NCBI GenBank assembly: GCA_027625915.1
Contig: JANTQA010000070.1
Coordinates: 12,095,001 to 12,159,000, forward strand
Direction of reading: 5' to 3'
Origin: Anaeramoeba flamelloides
Lineage: Eukaryota > Metamonada > Anaeramoebidae
DNA length: 64,000 nt
How positions within the stretch are numbered: position 1 is the stretch's first letter; every line of letters starts with the position of its first letter. Shown here piece by piece: positions 45,167 to 56,108 of the stretch. Made by a program: the position numbers and the translations under genes. Below the pieces are notes generated by a model. That model was not told the DNA's origin and made no database searches. It saw nothing but the letters and a program-made list of their open reading frames with translations.

Positions 45167-48100
45167 TTAAATTTCGTTTTTTACTTTTCGCATATTAGTA
45201 GCAAATAATATTGCATCTTTTTTTTCTTCTTCTGATGGTTCATAAGGTTCTAAATAAGTTACTTCTACATAATTTATTGGGTTAGCAAATATCGACAATA
45301 TTAAAAATAATAAACTTTGGTGAGTAAAGCATGTTTGAGTAAATTTAAAAGGAAACCCGCCTTTGTATTCAACGCGAACAGGGTGGATTGTATAACCAGT
45401 TTCAAAGGCACCTTTCCTAAATGTAATTACCCCCTCTCCGTTTGTTGTTGTTCCTTCTGCAAAAATACAAAGTGGAACGTAATCATCATTTTCATATCTT
45501 TTCTTCAGTTGGTCTATTAAGAGTGAATTTTTCACATTTCGATACATGTACATACCTTGAGTGATCGTGTTTGTAATTCCAATAAATGGTGCTTTTTTGA
45601 CAGATCCCTATGTTTTTGTTTATCATGTTTATAATTTATTTGTTGGTTATTTATTTAGAAAATTACCATTTAAATATTTGAGTTAATTAAAATGTGGTTT
45701 TAAAATTACAGTTTTGCTTTTATTTTTTTTTTTATTTTTTTGATAAAAAATGAAATTAGTGGCAAGTTGACTTTTATGAAAACATCTTAAAAATTCCAGA
45801 AAACGATGTAACTGGCTCTCTAGATTTGTTTTTGATAAAATAAATTTTTTTTAAATTTTTATTTTACAAATTCTTATTTTTTCAAAAATAGATTTTTTTT
45901 TTGGAATCAATTTTTTTAAACCTTTTATTTTATGATCACAAAATTTATTTAAAGTTTAATTTGTTATCAATACCTTATCACAGATCACTTCAGAAATTAT
46001 TGAATATCGATCCTCCAGAAATTTAATGAATTGAATTAGAAAAAAATTCTTTTAAGGGACTAGTCATTACATCGAAAAATAATTTTTTGAAATTGAAAAA
46101 AAAAAATTTTGTAATTTTTGTGAGTGTCTAATACCAATTAAGAATAAATCAACATGTTTGTGTACCATCGATTTCTCAAAAAATCAACAATGAAAAACAA
46201 GGATATTTTCAGAAAAAAGAACCAAATAGCGACATTCGATTCACAATTAGAAATTATTTAGAATTTATAATTTTGAATACAAGTGTGTTGGTTTTGAAGT
46301 GTCTATCTTTTTACTTTTTGGGATTTCAAATATTGTTTTTTTTTCATTATGTCCATTTTTCTAATGAGTCATTTTTATCCATGGGATAATACAAAATCCT
46401 AACTTTGTCAAATGTAGAAAATTATAAAAATACGACAAATTGGATTAAATCGAATTAAATTGATTTTGTGCTTAAAGAAAACAATTACCTTCATATTGAA
46501 CAAATTTATACATTTGGGGATATAAAAGAAGAAAAGATTAATTTTTTTTTTCTATTTTATTTATTCAAATTGAGAATTCTTTTAAACTTTTTTTTTGATA
46601 AGTTAATTTTTTGGCAAGAGAGATCCGATGGAATTTTTTTTTTCTATTTGAATTTTTTATCAACCAAAAGAAGTGCAATTTCTCAATATCCTTTTTTGGT
46701 TTCAAGCCATCTTTTTTGTATGGAGTAAATTCAAAATAATTAGCTAGATCCTTAAGAAATTAAAACAACTCTAAATTTTACATTTTAAGCAATTTATCTA
46801 AAACAATTGTGCACTTTTATCTAATTCCAACATATTTTCAGAAATTTCGTCATTATATAAATGGAATAAAGCATTTGATATTTGTTGTTTTGAAAATTGT
46901 CATTGTAAAATATTACACAATTCATTAGCCAATTATTTTTTTTTGTACGTATTTTTATTTTATTATTTTTTATTATTTCTTTCTTTATTATTTAAAATCA
47001 AATTTATTCCTTAAATATTTATACTTGGATAACAAATAAGAAAAAATAGATCTTAATAAAAAAATTCATTTTTACTAATTTTGGGTTTATTTGCTGTAAA
47101 TATTATTTTTACAAATTATTTTCACATATTAAAAAATAAACGAAAATTCAATTTTTAAAATAACTAGACTTCGACCATCTGGCTAAGGACGTAATGTTTG
47201 ATGAAATAGAAAACACTGACTGAGAAAATATGTTAAAAAAAAGAGATCAAGTGAAAAAGGCATGAGGCTAATATCAGGTCAATACGGGGCAAAGTAAAGT
47301 GGAATCTTCAAAAGAAAAAGCAAATCAGAAATAAAAAAGATATCTTAAAGTTAGCCAATTTCCAGACAACTTTATTAAAAAAACAACCAGACCTAAACTG
47401 GGAATCATCAACTAGTTTATTAAAACTGAAATCTTTTACAAATGTTTTAAATAGATATACATACAAATGGGAAAAAAGGAAAGTAAATTCCAAAATATGT
47501 AGGTGCTGTAGAAAAAAAAGTGATGATGTTGATTACTTCATAATGGGGAATGTAAAAGATATAAAAAACCAGAAAATAAATGAAAACAGGACCTCTAAAA
47601 AAATAAAATATTTTGAATTAAGATTATAGTCAAAGCGGATACAGATGAATTATTGAGGAAAATGAACATGAAAGAAATCTCTGGTGTTACAATAGAATAT
47701 TTCCTTATCAATATGATCAAATACGTGCTATAAAGAAAAAGGATCTTGAATCCAAATAATTTTGGATCATATTGACATACAAATTCGTCTCAATTCCAAT
47801 AACTCTAAACTTTTTATTTTTATATTTTTTTTAAGATCTTTATTTATATTTATTCTTCATTTTTTTTTTTTTTTTTTCTTCCTTATTTTAGAAAACTAAA
47901 TCAAGTCTAAAATACTTCTGATGGCTGCGTTTATTAACGCTTTGGATTAGACATTTTGAATGAGAAAACACGAATTTATTTGCTTCAAAATTCTCTCATT
48001 ACAGATTAAGTGTGTTTTTTTTAACACATTTAAACCCTTAACAAGGAATCCTGTTTAAAATTTTTGACACGGTTTCAACAGTTGTAACAATCACCACAAT

Positions 48101-50630
48101 AATACAATTTCTTGAATTTGAAAATAATTTTGATTTTTGAGAAATAAAATCATTGTTTCATCTTGTAGTGTATTATTTTCTTTTAATTTTCTCCAATTTG
48201 TAAAGTTTTCATGAGATTTGAAATCTTTTTTCGAATAATTGACAATACATTAAAGTTGAGTTCTTTTAAGTAGAAAAACTCAAATAAAATTAGTTGATGG
48301 TGTCTAACAATTTGATCTGTCAATAATTGTTTATAGAATTTCAATGGATTTACCAATACATTTTTTCGTTCCTCTCTCCAAAATTTTCGAAAGGTATTCA
48401 TTTATTTATGTTGGTTTAAAATTATTTATTTTTTGTTTTGTGGGTATTGTTAATTAAAATAATTGCAAGCATTTCAATTGGTGAATGGTTCTAATTTGGT
48501 ATTTTTCATATAATATATTTAAGATTTTTTTTTTTTCACAAATCGAATTTTGGTGTGTTAAAAATTTTGAATTGGGGTTTATATTGAAAATACAACTAGC
48601 CAAACAGAAGTGAACAAAAATTAATTTCTTTTAATTTCATTAGACTTGAATTCTAAATGGTCAAAAATTTCAAAAAATAAATTCTTGTTTTGTAAGTTTT
48701 TCAACTGAAAATCAACACTACTAAATGGGAAAAAAAGTCAAGCAAAAAAAAAAGTGAAAAACTATTTCTAATTGGGAACATTAATAGAACCTAAAAAACC
48801 AAAAGTAAGATCAATAAAAAAAAGAAGAAATAAATGATTAAAGACAAAATGGAGAATTAAACACAATAAATTTTTCTAAAAACTATCTTTTAGATTCTGG
48901 TTTTTTCTATGATTAATCAATTATTAAAAATTTGTTCAAAAAATTGACTATTTTTGAAGATCTCAAAAACAATTCAAACAATTTCAATAGGAAATAAGAT
49001 TTAAATTGTGTTTGTTGGTTTGATTGAAAATAATATAATGGAATTATTATTAAAAGTTAATTGGTTTCTTCTTTTTATTGATTTTACTTTAAATTTACAG
49101 TTAATGTTCCCAATGAAAAACTGTGTTGAACTTTATTCTCTGTTTCACTTTTTTTCCCGAACAGTAAATAGTTTATTTGGACAAATTATTTTTGAAATAG
49201 TTTGTAATAACGGATGACACAATTAGCTTTATAAAAAGGAAACTAAAACTATTCAGTCTTTGGATTTTTATATTGGTGATTATTGAGTTAATCTTTAAAA
49301 TTAAAAAATTTAAAAAAATAGCTACTTTTGGATGTTCTAAATCTTGATTATTAAATACTGAGAATACTAATTATTTTGGTGTCTATTTTTAAATTTGGAA
49401 GAGGAATTTTAAAAAAAAATTTCCAAAATGCAAATTTTTATTTGTGATCTTTTGTAAAACAAATCGAAATAATTTATTGTGCAATAATATTTATAATAGT
49501 TTTTTTAGAGGTATTTGATAGATATATCACGAAGATCATTTCCACCCAATTACAATAAACTTTTATTATCGACGAATATGTTGTGACGTTAATCCCTTAA
49601 ATTATAAAAAACCCATCGTAAAATTTTTTCGAGATTAATTAGGGAGCGACAGTAATAAAAATGGAAATTGTATTTTATACCTATTCCCAGTTTTGTACTT
49701 GCATTAATTTTTTTTAAAATACAATTTTGTTTTCAATCAAAGCTATTGGCTTTGCAGAAGAAAAAAACAACGAAAAAAAAAAAAAAAAAGAGATAATAAT
49801 CCCAAAAACGGCCATTTCTAATATTCTTTCCTTTCTGACAACTTTTTGATTTTTAAAAAGTTTTGGGCTTGTCGAAAAGCATAAAACTTTAAAATAGTTC
49901 TCAAAGAGTTTATTTTTTAGGATAAAACGAACAATAAGAAAAAAATAGATATTTACTTTTGAAAGAAATGAGCAACCAATGAGAGAGTGTAAGAGTGGGA
50001 TGTCAATTAAGGTTTGGTGGTTCGAAACAATGATTCTTTTCTTTGTTTGTTTTTGAAATTTCTTGAGCTATTACAATTGTTAAGAGAAGACAGCAAAAGG
50101 CAAAAGTGGCAAGACAAGGTTAAAAAGGAAACTGAAAAAAAAAAAATCACTCAATAAAGCAATAAAAATACAATTCAAATCTGAAGTAAAACAAAGAAAC
50201 TCACATTCTCTTTGCCCTTCTCTTTAATCCACCAAAACCCTAAAGTAAACATCATAATACGAGACCAAAGTCTTGACCAAAAAACAATAATCCTTCTTCT
50301 TGTTTTTGAATAAGGCTTCTGATGATCCGCGCCTAAAACAAAAAGTCTCAATGTTTCAGCAAGAATAAAATGCCAGATGATTTGTAAAATTATGCGTACC
50401 CAACCTAAAGTAAAGATAAATAATAAAATCATCTATAAATAAAAGTCAAATTTTTGTAAAAGGGATCCTATAAAAAAGCTCAATGCAAATTCTCAAGGAA
50501 ATCTATTGCTTACTCGAATTTTTTCCGATTTTGAACATTTGTATAATCGCCATGGTTTGAATCGTGGGATTTCCACAAGCTCTTCTTCTTTTACAGTATC
50601 TTCGTTATACTCTTTTTTGCTTTCAGTCAT
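45167..50630 (-). CDS. PlsC-family lysophospholipid acyltransferase (LPEAT/LPCAT-like), 4 exons with a 4.35-kb intron
   Basis: Transfers an acyl group from acyl-CoA to a lysophospholipid at the ER membrane. Exons are 50630-50514, 50432-50205, 50067-49957 and 45607-45167, giving 298 aa. All introns are phase 0: 80 nt (GTAAGC...TATAG), 137 nt (GTGAGT...AATAG) and 4349 nt (GTAAAT...CATAG). Exon 2 holds a hydrophobic anchor (LGWVRIILQIIWHFILA). Exon 3 holds the catalytic HX4D motif in IIVSNHQTLIDIPLL. Exon 4 holds GSVKKAPFIG and the EGT motif in CIFAEGTTTNGEGVITFRKG, very like plant LPEAT (usually FPEGT, here FAEGT). The tail is charged, with no EF-hands and no clear KKXX signal. The ATG at 50630 was chosen over 50765 because the upstream frame is low in protein character. 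Specificity for ethanolamine or choline lipids cannot be told. Confidence 0.85.
47160..47760 (+). mobile_element. Decayed LINE fragment (C-terminal part of the reverse-transcriptase ORF)
   Basis: One frame from about 47260 to 47625 reads HEANIRSIRGKVKWNLQKKK, later DILKLANFQTTLL and then FTNVLNRYTYKWEKRK-VNSKICRCCRKKSDDVDYFI. The last part resembles the LINE C-terminal 'R...LPT...R.....d..C..C....Et..H.l..C' finger, with the first Cys pair kept and the His and last Cys lost. It is preceded by a stop and truncated at the 5' side. Base composition is less AT-rich than the surroundings. It is inactive; the exact clade cannot be told. Confidence 0.5.
48045..48583 (-). repeat. Interspersed repeat E, copy 4
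   Basis: Reverse-oriented copy. Plus-strand blocks include TCACCACAATAATACAATTT, AAACTCAAATAAAATTAGTT, CAATTGGTGAATGGTTCTAA and TGTGTTAAAAATTTTGAATT at its right end. Confidence 0.62.
48721..49164 (-). mobile_element. PIF/Harbinger-like MITE, family B, copy 2 (444 bp)
   Basis: Inverse-oriented copy of 14485-14931. The left end is CTAAATGGGAAAAAAAGTC and the right end TTTCACTTTTTTTCCCGAAC then AG. The flanks are CTA and TAA. The interior matches in reverse (ATGATTAAAGACAAAATGGA). Both arms carry AATTGGGAACATTAATAGAA or its inverse. Confidence 0.68.
49165..49640 (+). repeat. Interspersed repeat L, copy 2
   Basis: Uninterrupted counterpart of 33710-34690: CAGTCTTTGGATTTTTATAT, AATACTAATTATTTTGGTGT, TATGTTGTGACGTTAATCCC. 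It gives the pre-insertion sequence for MITE family C copy 1. Its left edge coincides with the end of MITE B copy 2. Confidence 0.6.
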
Positions 50631-52475
50631 AATAGAAAACACACAAAGAAAAAAAAATAATATTCTTCCCTTTCTCTTATTTTTTTTGATTTGAAACAGT
50701 AATGGCGAGAGTCTTGGGTTGTTCACTCGACTTCTTTCAATCTTGAAATTCGAAAATAATTCCAATTATTTTTATAATTTAGTCAAAACAAAGTTCAGAA
50801 ATTGATTCACAAAGAATGATTCTAAAAAGAATTCTTTGAAATTATTTTTACACCTATTTTGATTAAAAAATAAATTTGGTCCTATTCAAGACAGAAAACT
50901 CTTTTTCTTGACCAAAAGCAAACCTTTTTTTTCTATTTGATAAACACACTCTTCTCAGAATTATTCAAGAAAGAAACCCTTTATTTCAAGTTTTTGATTC
51001 TAAAAAGAAAAATTTTTCAAACCGTTTTTATTTTTTTTCTCTTGTTATTGTTGTTTGAAAATTATCTTCTGAAACAAAGAGAATGTAACTACATTAGCCA
51101 TACCATTACCAATAAAAGTTTTGACAAAAACTAGGAATATACTGCAGTCAAAATAGTCCCTGTCGAACTTAGCAATTGTTTCAAATTAAAAGCAGTTTTT
51201 ATTTTTACATAATACTTACAAATTAATAGATCAATGAAATGTATAATAGACAATAAATACATCTGGAATTGGTTTCTTAAAGTTATTCTATTCAGGAAGT
51301 AGGTTCTTTTTACAATTTCAAAAATTTTAATTGAATAACCTGACTAGAAAAAGATTTTTTAAGTTACATTAGATATTGGAACTTTGAAACCAAACAACCT
51401 CTTCCCGTCACTCTTTTTATGAACAGAACCTGAACCCAAAGTTAACCATAGTCTAATCAATTAATTTTTCGATTTTTTTTGATTCAATTTTTTGGTTTTA
51501 TTAAATTTAGGTTTTGGATCTCGAAATGTCTTAAATCCTGTATGAATGAAATTAAACAAAGAGTAAACACAAAAAATAGACATAATAGGTGTCTTCTTGA
51601 AATATTTATTTTCTTTTAGAAGACCAACACCAAGAATCACCTTTCCAGTTAAATTTGTGGAAATTTAGAATGAAAAAAAATTCAATTGATCAAAACCTAT
51701 TTTCCAAGATTATTTTTCTTTAAAGTCTTAATTTGGAATGTACACAAAATATTTCACCTTGAATTTCTGGAACAATTATTAGTTATTATTATTTTTCGTA
51801 ACATTTTTTTTACTTATTTCTTTTTGGAATTCTTTTCTCAAATAATTTTATCAAACCAAATTGAAACAAAGAATCTTATTTCAAAAATTTAATGTTAACA
51901 GCTTGAATTTTTGGAATCAAAAAACAGTTACAAAAAATTCAACCCAAAACACAAGTGCAAAATTTTTTTTTGGAAATTTTTCAAAAATTGAAAATTTTTT
52001 AAGAGTGAAAATACTTTTCACAGCATAGGAAATAAATGAAACCTGAAGTCAATTTAGCAATATCTTGAATTTTTCGGTTTTTATTGCCAAAAAGTGAAAA
52101 AAATTCATTTTTTTTTCCTATAAAAATTACTAGAAAAAAAATGATTTTATATTTTTTTTTTCTTTTTTTTTTTTGAGAATTAAAAGTCCCCAAAAGATAT
52201 TTTTTTTTAATACAGTTTGATTTAATGATATGTTATTGAAAACATTAACATTTCGTAACATATTATTAGGATATTAAATTCATTTTTTTTTTTTGAAAAA
52301 AAAAAACAATAAAAATACTAAAAAAAATAATATATCTCTAGTAAAAGTTTCACTTTTTATATAGATAGACATATAAGAGATATCATTTTTTAAACAAATA
52401 GGACACATGTTTAAATTTGATTATTAGTGTGCTAAATTGATACCCTTTTTTTTTTTTTGAACTTTTCTAATAAAA
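50631..52475. other. Intergenic spacer upstream of the acyltransferase gene
   Basis: The first 150 bp are the 5' region of the acyltransferase gene. A reversed partial copy of repeat K lies at about 51480-51900. The short open frames at 50937-51134, 51686-51892 and 51999-52193 are AT-driven and lack protein features. Nothing else was recognised. Confidence 0.5.
51480..51900 (-). repeat. Interspersed repeat K, partial reversed copy 3
   Basis: Plus-strand sequence such as TTTTATTAAATTTAGGTTTT, GGATCTCGAAATG, ATATTTATTTTCTTTTAGAA and GACCAACACC is the reverse complement of the 22670-22860 part of copy 1. Confidence 0.5.
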
Positions 52476-52565
52476 TTAAGTTTTTTTCAGTTTTTTTTGT
52501 TTTCGTGCTCCTTCTAACTTTTTTCGCACAAACATTTTGATGGTCTCCCCAACGGGACAGAATAC
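52476..52565 (-). CDS. Candidate terminal exon of an unrecognised gene
   Basis: After an acceptor (TTTCAG), the minus strand reads VFCPVGETIKMFVRKKL then EGARKQKKLKKT and TAA (29 codons). The DNA is much less AT-rich than its surroundings (CTCCCCAACGGGACAG on the plus strand) and the peptide looks like a natural Lys-rich C-terminus. The partner exon is not certain. Exon Y at 52906-53007 could donate only through an atypical GTCTTA site. I do not recognise the product. Confidence 0.3.
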   Translation of the reverse strand, partial: VFCPVGETIKMFVRKKLEGARKQKKLKKT

Positions 52566-52905
52566 CTGAAATCTAGATAAAAAAAAATGCCAAAAAAAAA
52601 AATTAAAAAAATCATTGAATAAACTGATTTGGCATCGATTGAAAAATAGTTGAAAAAAAATCCACTTTTTTTGGGCAGCCGTTACCCCCTATTAATAAAA
52701 AAATCAAAATATCAGACATTCCTCGAAATTACTCAAAAAATCATTAAAAAAAAACAAAAAAAATATGTTTACTCAAAATTTATTAAATTAGATGAAGAAA
52801 AAAACAAATAGAAGAAATAGAAAAAAATAATAAAAATGATTTGTCAATATAGATATATCAAAACAAAAATAATAAAAAAATAATAAAAAATGATAAATTT
52901 AACAA

Positions 52906-53139
52906 TTAAAGTAAATTGTATTTATCGGATGGTTGTAAGACAGAGATGTTGTCATTTGGTGCTGATTTGAAGATCTTATAATCGTTGTGTCGGCATTTTT
53001 GAACATTCTGTTAACTATATTCGAAATATATAAATTATAATTTTTTATATTCGTAATTAAAATTATTTTTAAATTGGTTATTTTTGAATCATTTATTTAA
53101 AAAAATTAATGGTTATATATAAATATATCTACCTACCAT
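52906..53139 (-). CDS. Candidate small gene or exon (34 codons if spliced from ATG)
   Basis: ATG at 53139-53137 is followed at once by a GTAGGT donor. A 129-nt intron (53008-53136, ending TTAACAG) leads to a frame NVQKCRHNDYKIFKSAPNDN then ISVLQPSDKYNLL and TAA. The exon is a GC-richer island in AT-rich DNA. A single-codon first exon is unusual, so this could instead be an internal or last exon of a longer gene. No family was recognised. Confidence 0.3.
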
Positions 53140-53309
53140 GTTGAATTAAAATAAAAATGGATAAAAAAGTAGTAAAAAAGAGATAAAAAAATCTAATTCT
53201 ATCATTAAAAATTGTAAAAGGAAAAAGAAAAAGAAATAAATTAATATTTAATAATCAAAATAAATATGGAATAAAACACCGATTTTTGATGAATTTTATT
53301 TTTTTACTA

Positions 53310-53504
53310 CAGTTAGTTTCACGTTTAAGGTACAAACTTTCAACGAAATTTAAGGCACAAAAAAACCACAAATTAAGGCACAAAATTCAGATTCTAGTAA
53401 AATAAATTGCAAAAAAAAAAATTTCAAATTTTGTGCCTTAATTTGAGATTTTATTGTACCTTAAATTTGGTTGAAAGTTTGTGCCTTAAAAGTGAAACTA
53501 ACTG
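53310..53504. mobile_element. Short MITE (195 bp) with TA duplication
   Basis: The ends are CAGTTAGTTTCACGTTTAAG and its inverse (CTTAAAAGTGAAACTAACTG). TA lies on both sides (53308-53309 and 53505-53506). The arms (about 80 bp) also repeat AAGGCACAAAATT-type boxes. CAG ends with TA target duplication fit a Tc1/mariner-type non-autonomous element. Confidence 0.75.
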
Positions 53505-53539
53505 TATTTTCTTGATCTTTTTTTTATTGATTTTTGAAT

Positions 53540-54034
53540 TTATATGAAAACATCTATTAGACTAGGATATATTCCACTCTCATATTTATTTAAATATATT
53601 GGTGAAAGAAATAATTTGAATAATTCAATTTCACATAAATGGTGGAACTCATAATTTGTAAAACGTATGTACCCTCTTAAAAAAAGAAAATCTAAAAAGC
53701 GAAAGAGTGGGTTATCAATAAATAATAAAAAGCAATAAAAAATTTTTATTTCCATTTCCCTTTTTAATTTATTTTTGAATAACACATTTAAACTTGTTTG
53801 TCCGGTGTTCAAAAAAATGAAAGGAATTTTTATTTCTTTTTTCTGGAAAACCAATTCATCAAATACCAATAGAAAATAACAATAAACAATGAATAAAATA
53901 AGAAATTGTTTTCTGGAACTTGTATTATTAAAAAAGAAATTTCTTAAAAATAAAAGATCAAAAAGAAAATTATTCTCAAAAAAAGAGTAAATTTTTAAAC
54001 TTTTTTTTCCCCAATTCTCAAAATAAAAAAACAA
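53540..54034 (-). CDS. Hypothetical protein (164 codons), doubtful
   Basis: An open frame rich in Phe, Leu and Ile (several hydrophobic stretches such as FLILFIVYCYFLLVFDELVF). It is long for chance in such AT-rich DNA, where stops are frequent. It ends LNKYESGIYPSLIDVFI. No motif, signal or family was recognised, and no introns with clear partners were found. It may be an exon of a membrane protein or a chance frame. It lies just downstream of the 195-bp MITE. Confidence 0.25.
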   Translation of the reverse strand: MFFYFENWGKKSLKIYSFFENNFLFDLLFLRNFFFNNTSSRKQFLILFIVYCYFLLVFDELVFQKKEIKIPFIFLNTGQTSLNVLFKNKLKREMEIKIFYCFLLFIDNPLFRFLDFLFLRGYIRFTNYEFHHLCEIELFKLFLSPIYLNKYESGIYPSLIDVFI

Positions 54035-56108
54035 AAATTTTCAAAAAAATTGGAAAATCAAGAATAATATACAATCCATTCCGCCCCTAATTTAAAATTT
54101 GACTGAAAATATCACAATACCTTCAAAATTTAAATGAGTTGATTATACTGTTGGATTATAATAATTTGTTTTGTTAGACTGTAAAAAAAGAGACTCACCC
54201 CTTTTATTCGAAACAAGGGTTTTATGGAAATGCCCAGAAAAAACTTGATAATGTATACAATTTAGTATTTGTCAAAAAGTGTATATATCACTATAAATTA
54301 TAGAAATAATATCAGCATATAACTCTTTTTATGACAAACATCCGTTCTATAAAGTCCCATCTGAAAGATAAAACCACCATTCATCTGGTTCTTTTGTTGG
54401 AATTGTTTTTTTTTCTTTATTTTCTATTATCTTTATTAAATGTATCAATCCAATACCCTTCTTTCTTAATTCCTATATCTAATCGATTTGAAATCATGAT
54501 TAAACAGTTTGATTTTTTATACTAGTAGATTATTGGAAAATTTTTTTCTTCCTATTTTGTTTTTTTTTTATTTTCCAACTGTTCAATATCCACAAATAAA
54601 AAAATAAAAAATGTAAAAATGAATAATTAAAATGAAAATCACCATTGAGTGATTATCTTATTAACATTCAAATTTGTTAGTATTGATGATTTTAGAGGAG
54701 TACACTTTTGTTTGAAAAAGAGTTTATATATAAATTTGGGTACCTATTGCACCACTATGAGAGGAAGATTTTAATCTAATTTAATTTAAAGGAAAATAGT
54801 AAAATATAACAATTTTCTCCAGTCTTTCAAATAAAAAAAAAACCTAACACACTTGGAATACCAATAATTAATCTCAGATTATCGATTTTTTCTCTGAAAT
54901 CGATAATCTTTCCATTTCCCCCCTCCTGTGAATTCAAGAGAAGTGTATTCAAGTGTCGCCAAGTACTGCAGAGTACCTAGATGATGTATAATTTAAAAGA
55001 ATAAATAAAAATCACAGGATTTTGCCCCATTATTTTGAATTCTGGAAAAACTAAATATGGTTTACTTGAGGTTTTAAGTTAAATTGTAATATCTATTGAT
55101 TTTCGAATAAACAGAAAAGTCAAGAAAACCTAATGACACTATTTTTTTAATTTGAGAAATAAAAAGAAAATTTTCTTTTTACTTTTCTAAAATTAAAAAA
55201 AGCTAAAGGCGGTTTTCCAGAATTCAAAACAATTTAGCAAAATCCTTTGATTATACTCAATTCTTTCAAATTCTAGTAAACATAACTAGAGTTGAAAGTT
55301 TTTAATTTGACCATGCCAATGATATCCTTATTGTTTGATATTTTAATTTTTATTCTTTTTTTTTTTATTTGTTATTTTAATTGATAAAATTTTCTTTAAT
55401 TACCCCTTTCTCTAAATAAATAAATAAATAAACAAACAAATAAATAATATGGGGAAATTCAATATTTTGGAGAGTTTTGAATTATAATAATATTCATGAT
55501 TGTTATAGAACATTAAATAAAATCCAAATAAATACTTCAAAGAATTAACCCTACAAAAAAACTCTTTGAATGACACAAACCAAAATACATTTTTTTTTTT
55601 GTTTTTCTATAAATTTCAAATAAATTATGAATAAAATTTCAACTTTTCATTTTTTTTAATGTTTGATAGTATTTCAACTTACAATAACAATATAATATTT
55701 AAAAAACTATCAAATATAAATATTAGGGGGTGTTAAGGTGAAAATTACCATGAAATTCAATAAAAACATTGAACTATACACAACCCACCAACCAAAATTT
55801 AAAAGGAAAAATTCTTAAAAGTGTTTTATAATATGTAATAGAGATTATTAAAAAAAAAAAAACAAAAAATTTCCAAAATTCTATCAACCTTCTCAAAAAA
55901 AAAAAAAAAAAAAAAAAACCAAAACAATAATAATAATCACAAAAAGAAAAAGATTTATTATTCTTTCCTTGTTTGTTAATAAAATTAAAAAAAAAATATT
56001 ATCTTGAAAAAAAACCTAAAAATGTCAAAATCAAAATAAATATGAAAATCGAAACCCAAAATCAAAAACAAAAACAAAATCAAAATCAAAAAAAAAAAAC
56101 AATTAAAA
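54035..56108. other. Spacer downstream of the RasGAP gene
   Basis: AT-rich, with homopolymers and a (TAAA)n stretch near 55419. About 54940-55270 holds sequence related to the GPCR-intron repeat (TGTCGCCAAGTACTGCAGAG box, TATTGATTTTCGAATAAACA, and GAAAATTTTCTTTTTACTTT). The 64-codon frame at 54331-54525 has no recognisable features. The RasGAP gene ends here in TGA. Confidence 0.5.

Larger units (their letters stand above)
45608..49956 (-). other. Giant intron 3 of the acyltransferase gene
   Basis: A 4349-bp intron. It contains a decayed LINE fragment in antisense orientation to the host gene (47160-47760), a reversed copy of repeat E (48045-48583), a Harbinger-like MITE (48721-49164) and repeat L (49165-49640). 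It splits the codons for FLSK from GSVKK, between the HX4D and EGT motifs. Confidence 0.8.
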
